Source of the DNA: Zopfochytrium polystomum
Lineage: Eukaryota > Chytridiomycota > Chytridiomycetes > Chytridiales > Chytridiaceae
NCBI GenBank assembly: GCA_025765615.1
Contig: JAIVFJ010000108.1
Span: 156,468 to 220,467, forward strand
DNA: 64,000 nt
Direction of reading: 5' to 3'
The position numbers and the translations under genes are program-made. Positions 34,906-43,585 of the stretch are shown here, piece by piece; within the stretch, counting starts at the first letter, position 1; the number at the start of each line of letters is the position of its first letter. Below the pieces are notes generated by a model. That model saw only the letters and a list, made by a program, of their open reading frames with translations. It was not told the DNA's origin and ran no database searches.

Positions 34906-35001
34906 TCTCTCTCTCTCTTCTCTCTTTTGGGGCAGAGAAATTTTTTTTGCCCTAGGTCTATCTCTCTCTTCCCTATCATTCTACCTGTCTCTCAGTCTCT
35001 C

Positions 35002-35047
<46 letters not shown>

Positions 35048-36720
35048 TCCCTCCTCTCTGTTTCCTGGCAGGCGCAGGTGGGTGTTGTTATGCTCTGCAC
35101 AAATGTGACCACAAGGTGGGCGATGACAACGACCTTTGGCCATTATCACTGCAAGGAGTGGGAGCAGCAGGTTCTCCATCTCTTTCCCTTCTTTCTATGT
35201 GCATTTTCGAATGGTGGACTTGCTTGCCCAAGGACAGCCTTACAGCCTCTGTTGCTGCAAAGCAGCAGTCAGCAGACATCCTTTGGTATTCATTTCCATC
35301 TCTTCCTCTCCATGAACAGCAATCAATGGGTTGTCTGTCTCGCTCTCTGTTTCTGGCTCTGAATGTTGGCTGTAGATGGAAAAGGAATAACATTGTCTGC
35401 AATCTCTCACTCTCTCTGTCTTTTTCAAGCAGGGGGGTTGAGGGGGGGGCGGCAGCCCCACCCACCGCAGGAGGCTCAGGGGGCAGGAGCCCCCTGACTC
35501 AAAAAAAACAACCCAGACTCTCTCTGTCCACTATGTAAAACCAATAGTGGAGTAGGGGGGACAGTGTGGGTTTAATGTTTTTTCTTTAGTGCCCAATCTA
35601 AACAGAGTGGCAAAATCAACACACTAAAGAACACAAGGCTTTGTGGAGTGGCAAAATTTATAAGGAAGTCAACGGGCTGTCTGTTTATCTGAGTGGAAGT
35701 CAACGGGTTTGTCTGTCTACCTCCCTCCCTGTCTCTGAGTCTGAGACTGGCAGTCAATGGGCAGTCAACAGGTTGTCTGTCTTGCTCTCTGTCTCTGACT
35801 CTGTATGTTGGCTGTTGTTGGAAAAGGAATAAAATTGTCTGCAATCTCTCACTAGATCTCTGTCCCTTTCAAGCTGGCGGGGTTGAAGGGGGGAAGCAAC
35901 CCCCACTGGGGGGCTCAGGGGGCAGGAGCCCCCATACAGAGAAGCGAGATGTGGCTGAACCCCGCCCCCCCACCAAACTAAATACTATTACTATTTCTGC
36001 TTATGATTTTCCAAAGTCAACTGGGCTGTTGTTTCTATCATTCAATGATTTGTCACTCTCTGAAAGTGGCAGTGAAATTCAAAAAGGAAGGAAGTCAACA
36101 AGCTGTCTGTCTATCTGAGTGGAAGTCAACAGGTTGCCTGTCTACCTCCCTCCCTGTCTCTGAGTCTGGGAGTGGCAGTCAACGGGCAATCAATTGGTTC
36201 TCTGTCATCCTCTATGTCTCTTACTCTGGCTATTGGGCTGTTGGTGGACAAGTTATCAAATCAGCCGCGCCCTATCTCTTTTGAGTGGGGGGTTGAGGGG
36301 CATCAGTCCCCCCACAAGGGCTCAGGGGGTTCCTGCCCCCTGACTCGAAAACATTTTTCCCCTATCCCTCTACATGGCGTGCCACTGCATTCATTGTGGA
36401 CTACCACACTCCTCAGTATCTTCTTTTTTTCTACTTTTTTTTTGGGAAGGATTGCTTATAAGTCAACAGGTATCCCCTAGTCTATATAATATTTGCTGCT
36501 AAACTGATTTTCTAATTGCAATTAGTGGAGCAGGAATTTTTGTCTTTGGCGCCCAATCAAAACTCAGCGGAAAAAATCGGAAAAGGAAAGAAATTTGATC
36601 AGTTGTCTGTCTATCAGATTGTCAGTCTACCTCCCTGTCTGTGGGACTGGCCCTCCATGGGCTGTCTGTCAGTCACTCTGTGTCTCTCTTTCTCTCTCTC
36701 TCGCTGTCTCTCTTTCTGCC
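34520..36720 (+). repeat. diverged direct repeats with CTGT/CT-rich cores
   Basis: About 2.2 kb with a repeated plan. AATTGCAATTAGTGG followed by TTTGTCTTTGGTGCCCAATC occurs at about 34551-34590 and again at about 36517-36560; a shorter version is near 35580. Each is followed by CTGTCTGT/CTCTCT simple sequence (34690-35055, 35660-35770, 36600-36770). Long open frames here are only simple-sequence translations. I read this as tandem, diverged copies of one non-coding repeat or nested insertions. Confidence 0.65.
35431..36345 (+). repeat. three copies of a G/C-rich double-hairpin module
   Basis: Modules at about 35431-35500, 35878-35934 and 36286-36345 share a GGGGTTGAGGGG start, a GCAGCCCC-like block, then GGCTCAGGGGGCAGGAGCCCCC. 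The second half folds as TCAGGGGGC, loop AGGA, GCCCCCTGA. They sit inside the 34.5-36.7 kb direct repeats, one per unit. Confidence 0.8.
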
Positions 36721-37175
36721 TCCTCTCCTCTGCTCTGGTCGCTCTCTTTCTCTCCGCTGTCTCTCTCTCGCCGGGTACTCACGCGGAGCTTGGGAGCAGG
36801 CAGGTTGGAGACTCAACCCATGCCGATCAACCAGACTGCCAACGACGCGGCCACGACGCGGGCTGAAGAGACGAAGTACGATCACACATACCCGACACTC
36901 TCACACACCCCAACACCACACACACATACACACACACACAAAACAAACAGCTCTATCTCGCTCTCACTCGTCCATCCTCGCGCTCGCTCTCTGTTCCGCT
37001 CTTCCAGCTCTCTACTCTCGCTCTATCTGTCCTCTCTCTTCGCTCTATCGTCTCTCTCTCCTCTCTCATTCCTCTCTTCTCTCTCTCTCGTCCGCAATCG
37101 GCTCATCGTCGCTCTCTCTCTCTCTACTCGGGCCGGTCTGCCAAGTGCTAAAGATTAGGGGGGACCGCAACTAAG
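36721..37175. other. CT-rich region upstream of Helitron first ORF
   Basis: Pyrimidine-rich sequence with a CA tract near 36905-36940. No gene. It may include the Helitron 5' end, which I cannot place. Confidence 0.5.
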
Positions 37176-37811
37176 ATGACCTTTTCCAACTGCAACAACT
37201 GCAAAAATCCCAGAAACCACTTGGCCATCACCTACTCAAACCAGAACTCATCAAGTCATCTACGTCGAAACGCTCTTGCCCTGCATGTGGGGGTTTGGAT
37301 CACCAACGCAGGACTAGCAAAAAGTGTTGAGCAAACACAGGCTGCCCATCCTGTGGAAGTAACTCACATTACCGAAATCAATCTGTCAACTGCCCTTTTT
37401 TTGCTGGCTGCTCTGCATGTGGACAGTTGACCCATGGAAACCATGACTCCATTCGTTGTCCCTGCTTTCCTGGCTGCTCTGCGTGTGGGTTTGTCACCCA
37501 TGTAAACCAAGACTCGATTCACTGTCCCCAATTTCCTGGCTGTTCTGTGTGTGGGCAGTTGGACCATGCAAACCAAGATTCCCTTCTTTGTCCCCGCTTC
37601 ACTGGCTGCTTGGCGTGTGGGCAGTTGAACCATGCAAATCAAGGCTCACTGCTCTGTCCCCAATTTCCTGGCTGCTCTGAGTGTGGACTCACCAATCATA
37701 TTGACCAAACTTCCCCCCTCTGCCTTAACTTTGCTGGCTGCACCTCCTGTGGACGCCACAGTCACCATGGCCCAAACTCTCGTCAATGCCCGAACCGCCA
37801 GCCATTCCCAA

Positions 37812-38164
37812 TGTTATGAATCACCCTCTGGAAACCTCTGGAACCTTCTAGAACATTCCTTCATGGAACCTTCTGGAACCTTCTGGAACCTTCTAGAACA
37901 TTCCTTCATGGAACCTTGTGGAACCTTCTGGAACCTTCTTTGCTTTCCTGACTTGTCTTGTTGTCATTGGTATCATTGGTATCATTGTATTACTAATTGC
38001 TCTTTCTGGAACTTTCTTGGAGTCTTGACAAGGAAGACTCTCCAAAGGTATAAAAGGGGGATGGGGGACCTGTCCCATCCCTCAAGTGAATTATTGTTTC
38101 CCAAACAATCATCACTCCTCTCAGTTCCTTGTCTGCCTTGTCCTGTCCTGCCCTGTTCCTGACA
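37812..38164 (+). mobile_element. solo LTR 3, inserted in the zinc-knuckle ORF
   Basis: 353 bp, TGTTATG...CCTGACA, flanked by perfect CCCAA duplications (37807-37811 and 38165-38169). Longer than copies 1, 2 and 6 by about 45 bp because of an extra block of GAA/TTC repeats. TATAAAA at 38049-38055. Confidence 0.96.
37841..37938 (+). promoter_or_regulatory. heat-shock-element array in LTR U3
   Basis: GAA and TTC triplets alternate at exact 5-bp steps: four at 37841-37858, eight at 37866-37903 and more to about 37938. This is the nGAAnnTTCn pattern bound by Hsf1 trimers (three units are usually enough). It lies 110-210 bp upstream of the TATA-like box. The same array in reverse is at 39141-39180 (eight units) in LTR 4 and 57267-57284 (four units) in LTR 6. 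Confidence 0.75.
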
Positions 38165-38568
38165 CCCAAGATGCGGCCTTTGGAATCACCTACACGAGCG
38201 CTCAAGGCTTTGCCCTCGGCCTTGCCTCACTTGCGTGGGCAATGAGCCTGCTGACATTGCCGAATCTCACAAGTCTGTCAATTCACTTGACGGTCCCTAC
38301 TGCCTTCTGTGTGATGCCTGTGGTAGCATGGATCACCTTGACCACTGGAGCGAAGATTGTCCTGGCCACATCCCCTGCCCTGCCTGCAGCCAAAGAACCC
38401 ACCAAACGAGGCGGGACCGTCGATGCCCAAAGACAATTGCTCAGCTTGGGATAGCAGTGGCTCAGGAGTTTTGTGCTGATCAGGTGAGGTCCATTCTCTT
38501 TTGCCTTGCAGTATTGGTGATGCCCTCCAGATCACACACCCCCAATTTTTGCATTTTTGACCTTAAGA

Positions 38569-39850
38569 TCCGGGGCAAAGATGTTGACAAGGACTGTTGC
38601 TGCCACTTCCTTGGTCCGATGCAGACAGCCTGTCCACTCTGCAATGCGATCATGTTCTTTCAAGAGCAGACCAGCAGATCATCGAAAAAAAACCCAAAGT
38701 TTTCGCTCTGCTGCAGTTGTGGTCAAGTCTCCCTGCTGCCGTTGGCTGGCCCAACTCCCTTCATCAGTGAGCTTCTCCTGGGCAATGACTGCCTGTCCAA
38801 AGAGTTCCTGTCCAACGCATGCAACTACAACAGCCTCATGGCGTTTGCATCTGTTGGTGCAAACATCACCAGCCACAGCTGTCAGGAACAGGGCAGGACA
38901 GGACAAGGCAGACAAGGAACTGAGAGGAGTGATGATTGTATTGGAAACAATAATTCACTTGAGGGATGGGACAGGTCCCCCATCCCCCTTTTATACATTT
39001 TGAGAGTCTTCCTTGTCAAGACTCAAAGAAAGTTCCAGAAAGAGCAATTAGTAATGCAATGATACCAATGATACCAATGACAACAAGACAAGTCAGGAAA
39101 GCAAAGAAGGTTCCAGAAGGTTCCACAAGGTTCCATGAAGGAATGTTCTAGAAGGTTCCAGAAGGTTCCAGAAGGTTCCATGAAGGAATGTTCTAGAAGG
39201 TTCCAGAGGTTTCCAGAGGGTGATTCATAACAACAGCCAAGGTGTTCCAGTCTTCACCATCAGTGGACAGCTTCACCACAGCATCTCCAACTTTTGCAAC
39301 AACCCCCAGGATCACCCCAAGTTCTCTCAGATGTACATTTATGACTCTGCCCAGCAGTTCAACGCCAGAATGACGGTCGCTGGTGGAGGATTTGGCTCCT
39401 TACGCCCAATGCCGGAAATAGTGGAGATGCTGCAGGCTGAATTGCTGGAGGTACGTTTCTCCCTCTTCTGTTTGTGGTTCTTCAACGGTCTGATGTTGAC
39501 TCCCTTTTTTTCTTCTTTGCTCTTTCCCCGCCACAGTTCAACCCATATGCCAGGCTTTATCAGACGGCTGGAGAGTGTCTGCGTCGCAATCCATCAGAAA
39601 GCTTTTGCATCCAGTTTTGCTCACCATCTGCTCACACGATAACGTACAATGCTCCAACCGGCGATGTCATTGCTGCAATCCTGCCTTCAGACCCTGAAGT
39701 GGAGGAAGGTGCTTATCGAAGCATTGTTGTACGGGGGCGGGATGGCAAATTGGTTCACATTCCTCCAGAACACCCCTGCTACCTCCCACTGGCCTACCCT
39801 TTGATCTTTCCCTGCGGTGACCAAGGCTGGATGCTTGGCATTGCAAAAAT
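38569..39850 (+). pseudogene. Helitron-like N domain, split by LTR 4
   Basis: Two pieces. 38569-38879 has ACPLCNAIMFFQEQ, FSLCCSCGQVSLLPL and NYNSLMAFASVGANI; 39233-39850 has VFTISGQLHHSI, PKFSQMYIYD, then, after an intron (39451-39536), FNPYARLYQTAGE, YNAPTGDVIAAILPSD and YPLIFPCGDQGW. This order is the conserved preamble of Helitron Rep-helicase proteins. Frame is continuous if LTR 4 and one ACAGC are taken out. The next expected block, the HUH nuclease with its tyrosines, is missing. Confidence 0.85.
38880..39232 (-). mobile_element. solo LTR 4, inserted in the Helitron-like N domain
   Basis: 353 bp, in plus orientation TGTCAGG...CATAACA, with perfect flanking ACAGC (38875-38879 and 39233-39237). 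Same length class as LTR 3, including the extra GAA/TTC block (39141-39180). Confidence 0.96.
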
Positions 39851-39906
39851 TGCACCACAGACTGGACAGGATCAGGACAGGACAGGACAGGATCTGGACA
39901 GGACAG

Positions 39907-40195
39907 TGTCAGGAACAGGGCAGGACGGGACAAGGCAGACAAGGAACTGAGAGGAGTGATGATTGTATTGGAAACAATAATTCACTTGAGGGATGGGACA
40001 GGTCCCCCATCCCCCTTTTATACCTTTGGAGAGTCTTCCTTGTCAAGACTCAAAGAAAGTTCCAGAAAGAGCAATTAGTAATACAATGATACCAATGATA
40101 CCAATGACAACAAGACAAGTCAGGAAAGCAAAGAAGGTTCCAGAAGGTTCCACAAGGTTCCATGAAGGAATGTTCTAGAAGGTTCCAGAGGTTTT
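39907..40195 (-). mobile_element. truncated LTR 5 at the Rep deletion
   Basis: Begins TGTCAGGAACAGGG at 39907 and follows the family consensus until GGTTCCAGAGG at about 40194, where it stops about 25 bp short of the usual end and runs straight into Helitron coding sequence. No duplication is detectable. The 40 bp before it (39866-39906) is a short GGACAGGA-type tandem repeat. Confidence 0.88.
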
Positions 40196-40580
40196 GATGC
40201 CTGCTATGTGTCTGCTCAGGAGGCCTGCTGGAGGATCTTTCAGTTCCACATGCAAGGCCGGATACCAGCAGTCACAAGATTGGCTGTGCATCTCCCTGAC
40301 CAGCAGCCAGTGTACTTTGACGAGGATGCTGACCTTGAGGAAGTCGCTGCCCTTCAGAGGGGCTCCAAGCTTCTTACTTTCTTCAGACTGAACAAGCGTG
40401 ATGAAGATGCAAGGAGGCTGTCGTACTTTGAAGTTCCTGACCACTACACGTGGAACGAGAGGCAGGCAAGGTGGGCAAAGCGTCAGAGGCAACAATTGGT
40501 AGGATGCATGCGGCAAGCCCTTGGGACTCTGAGAGATATTTCCTCTGCGTTCTTCTGGACAACGTCCAAGGCCTACTTTT
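40196..40580 (+). pseudogene. Helitron Rep-helicase linker fragment
   Basis: Encodes YVSAQEACWRIFQFHMQGR, then VTRLAVHLPDQQPVYFDED and FEVPDHYTWNERQ, the block that follows the nuclease in Helitron proteins. The frame then shifts by one base near 40495 (to GRMHAASPWDSERYFL) and again near 40570. Confidence 0.8.
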
Positions 40581-42590
40581 GAGCACCTCCGGACTGTGGA
40601 AGGAACCACCGTTGGAACGTTTCAGGAGGCCTGTGTGCAACATGGGTTGACTGCTGATGATTGTGATGCAGTTCAGTGCTTGCAGCAGGGCGTGCGTGTG
40701 ATGACAAGCTCAAGAGAGTTTATCAGGCTGTTTGCACTGCTCCTTGCTTTCAATGCTCCAGCAGATCCAAGGGCTCTCTACAATGATTTCAGGAATGAGA
40801 TGGTCGCTGACCAGCTTCGCACAGCTCAGATGGAGCATGGGAATCTGGATCTTGCCCCTACAGACCGCATGTACTGCACTGCGTTGAGGCTTCTGGACGC
40901 GTCCCTGCAGAGTTTGTCAACCTTGCTGCGCAACTTCCCCACCCTGACGCAGCTGGAAGAGTTCCAGCCTGAGCCTGTGCTGGCGCTAGAAGGCCAGCTC
41001 CAGCTGATTTTTCAAAGGCTAAACTCGGAGTACAACCAGCAGCAGCTGGAGGCCGTTGTGGCAAATGCTGAAAGGAGCTTCAACCAGGAGCAGGCCTTTG
41101 CTTACAGGGCAGTAGTGGATGCTGTTGAGCAATGTGGACAACCTGGAGTGTTGCTTCCCCCAGAAGGTCAAATCTTTTATCTTCAGGGAGTGGGAGGATG
41201 TGGCAAGACCTATGTCTACAATGCCATCTTGGCAAAATTCTGCAGCAGTCAAGGCTGCTTTGGTCAGGGCAGGATTGCCCATGCTGTAGCTTCTTCAGGA
41301 ATAGCTGCGCTGCTGCTGGCTGCCGGGACAACTGCCCACTCTCGATTTGCCATCCCCATAGAGCTTGATGCTGACTCTCAGTCTGGCATCAAAATGTCCA
41401 CTGACCATGCACTGGAGCTGTACAAGGCTGATCTCATTGCATTGGATGAGATATCCATGCTCAACTCCTTGGCTCTGGATGTCATTGACAGAGTCCTGCA
41501 GGATGTTGTCAGGCCCTTGGATCCTCAGATGGCTGAAACCCCATTTGGAGGAAAAGTAGTGCTTCTTGGGGGCGACTTTCAGCAGACTGCACCTGTTGTG
41601 TCCAACGCCACAAAGACCATGATCCTGAAGGGTTCCTGCAAGTTCTCAAACCTTTGGAGGCATGTCAGGATGCTTGAGCTGAGAACCAACATGAGGCTTG
41701 CACAAGGAACAGCAAATCAGAATGCTGTTTACTTTGCTGGATGGTTGGTTCGCCTTGGCAGGGGCGGCCTGCAGCAGTTTGACACTCCAAATGGAGCATC
41801 CAATCATGTCATTGTCCCAGACTACATCAGCACCCTCACCTTTCCTGCAAATGATGGCAGTCCTCGTGTGAGGCATCTGTTTGAGGCAGTCTATGATGAT
41901 TTTGGTGCAGCAGTTCAGCAGCCAGGAAGCTTTGGCATCCTACCTGGCAGACAGGTGTATTTTGGCTGCAAGGAATGATGTGGTTCATCTGTTCAATGAG
42001 TATGCTGTGCAGCAGCTTCCAGGAGATACCCAGGAGCTACTTTCTGCTGACTCCCCAGTTGGAGACAACGAAGGCGACAGCCTTCTCGTTAGCCCCGAGT
42101 TCCTCAACACCCTTAGCCCTTCCCGCCTGCCTCCCCACAGGCTAATTGTCAAAGTGGGAATGCCTCTCATCCTCCTTCGCAACCTGACAGATGGACTCTG
42201 CAATGGGACACGCCTCATCCTATGTGAGGTCTGCCCCAATGTGCTGCTCTGTGAAGTTGTTGTGGGCAGCAGGAAAGGAGAGAAAGTCTCCTTCCCAGAA
42301 TCTCTCTGCAACCCAGTGATTCAGGATTTCCCTTTGAGTTATGAGAAAGCAATTTCCTGTTAGACCTGCGTTTGCAATGTCCATCAACAAGTCCCAAGGC
42401 CAGACTTTGAAAAAGGTTGGACTGGATATGTGGGAGGATGTGTTTGTGCATGGACAGTCCTATGTTGCTTTTTCAAGAGTGATATCCCCAGCAGATCTTA
42501 TCATAACTGCAAAACACAATCAAGAAAAAGGTGGACCAACTATTAGAAATGTGGTTTACAAGGAGTTGTGGATCATCTTAGGTTTTAATT
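40581..42590 (+). pseudogene. Helitron Pif1-like helicase, frameshifted
   Basis: The longest frame (40596-41978) carries TFEHLRT-VEG-like junction sequence, Walker A LQGVGGCGKTYVYNA (about 41186-41220), Walker B IALDEISML (about 41440), GGDFQQTAPVV and an arginine-containing LRTNMRL. At about 41955 the frame shifts into ILAARNDVVHLFNEYAVQQL (to 42363), then again near 42345 into FAMSINKSQGQTL and YVAFSRVISPADLI (to about 42590). At least three one-base shifts make it non-functional. SF1B 5'-3' helicase by family. Confidence 0.88.
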
Positions 42591-42612
42591 CATTCTGTGC
42601 AGGGTTAGGGTT

Positions 42613-42720
42613 ATTTTGACTTTCCGAAAGTCGAATATTTTTTTTTTCGACGGACTTTTTGACAGTCCAAAAGTCCATATTGAAGGTTCGATGTTGAACC
42701 GACTGAGCCAAATGTCCCCT
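42613..42720 (+). repeat. hairpin-rich repeat, copy 2, probable Helitron tail
   Basis: Contains GACTTTC-C-GAAAGTC and GGACTTTT...AAAAGTCC inverted repeats immediately after the helicase. Partner copy at 34388-34500. Helitrons end in a small hairpin before CTRR, but I could not fix the exact end. Confidence 0.55.
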
Positions 42721-42788
42721 AAAAAGGAACAAAATGTATGGACGAGTTTTGCACCAGGCTTTTCCTCCCCCCACAGACTTGCGTCGCC

Positions 42789-42789
<1 letters not shown>

Positions 42790-42827
<38 letters not shown>

Positions 42828-43154
42828 GGCTGTGCGCCGGCCGCCACCGGGATTCGATCGTTCGGCATTCACAAACTTCAAACACGTGCCGTGCGTGCCG
42901 TTCAGTTTGTTTTCATTTCGTGTTATTCAGCCCCACCAAGCTGGACGTGAATTTCCAAACTGGGACATTTGTTTAGGAAAATTTTTGAAACGCAACCATT
43001 GGTGGGCAAATCCGTCTGTCTGATTGAGGGGCAAAAAACAACATCACAACTGCAAGGAAATTCTTCTGGGCTTCACAATGTTTGGACTGTATAAGCCATT
43101 TCCACTCCGCCCTTGCTATCTGTCTGCCTGTCTGCCTGTCTGTCTGTCTATCTA

Positions 43155-43209
<55 letters not shown>

Positions 43210-43439
43210 GCCTGTCTGTCTGTCACCAGTTGATTTGTCTGGTCCCTCCACAAACCTTAATCTGGCACACTGCCGCGTGCAGAGGTGTCTGTCTTTCCGT
43301 CTCCTCTGTCTGTCCCCTCACACCCCGTCGGCCCTGTCTGCATCCTAGCTCTGCGATCGAAAAATTCAAAAAAAAAATGAAAAGAAAGAAAAACAGTTAA
43401 AACCAAATCAAACAAAACGTTCTCCGAAACCGTTGTTGG

Positions 43440-43500
<61 letters not shown>

Positions 43501-43585
43501 TCTCTCACACTCTCGCCATCCAAGCAATCCCTTGCGTAACTTGCCACTCCCCCACTCACCAGTCGATACCAATTCACTGCAGGTA
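42790..43585 (+). repeat. microsatellite cluster upstream of transcription factor 1
   Basis: (GT)n at about 42789-42825, (CTGT)n at about 43115-43223, (CA)n at 43442-43469 next to (CT)n at 43470-43489. No coding content. It fills the promoter and leader of the first Zn2Cys6 gene. Confidence 0.9.

Larger units (their letters stand above)
37176..38483 (+). pseudogene. zinc-knuckle-array protein of the Helitron (broken)
   Basis: Starts at ATG 37176, then needs frame changes, an in-frame stop readthrough, and is split by LTR 3. Across both sides of the LTR at least ten segments follow C-x2-C-x4-H-x7-C, for example CSACGQLTHGNHDSIRC, CSVCGQLDHANQDSLLC, CTSCGRHSHHGPNSRQC and, after the LTR, CDACGSMDHLDHWSEDC and CPACSQRTHQTRRDRRC, spaced about 23 residues apart. 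The spacing resembles retroviral-type CCHC knuckles but with a longer last gap. Removing the LTR and one duplicated CCCAA restores continuity. A nucleic-acid-binding role is inferred from the motif only. Confidence 0.8.
37176..42720 (+). mobile_element. decayed Helitron with nested LTR insertions
   Basis: A rolling-circle transposon relic. In order: zinc-knuckle-array ORF (37176-38483), the Helitron-like N domain in pieces (38569-39850), a later piece (40196-40580), and the Pif1-like helicase (40581-42590). Three LTRs of one Ty3-like family sit inside (37812-38164, 38880-39232, 39907-40195). A hairpin-rich tail follows (42613-42720). It has at least one normal intron (39451-39536). The catalytic Rep segment is absent, so the copy cannot move by itself. 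Exact termini are not determined. Confidence 0.85.

Noticed and set aside
34573..37158. Long Ser/Leu/Val/Cys-rich open frames on both strands
   Set aside because: They are translations of CTGT and CT simple repeats and lack start context, domains or splice partners.
43115..43223. CRISPR-like array from regular repeats
   Set aside because: The repeats are uninterrupted 4-bp microsatellite units with no spacers, and the genome is eukaryotic.
43082..43400. Overlapping CLSVCLSV-type frames
   Set aside because: Pure products of the (CTGT)n microsatellite.
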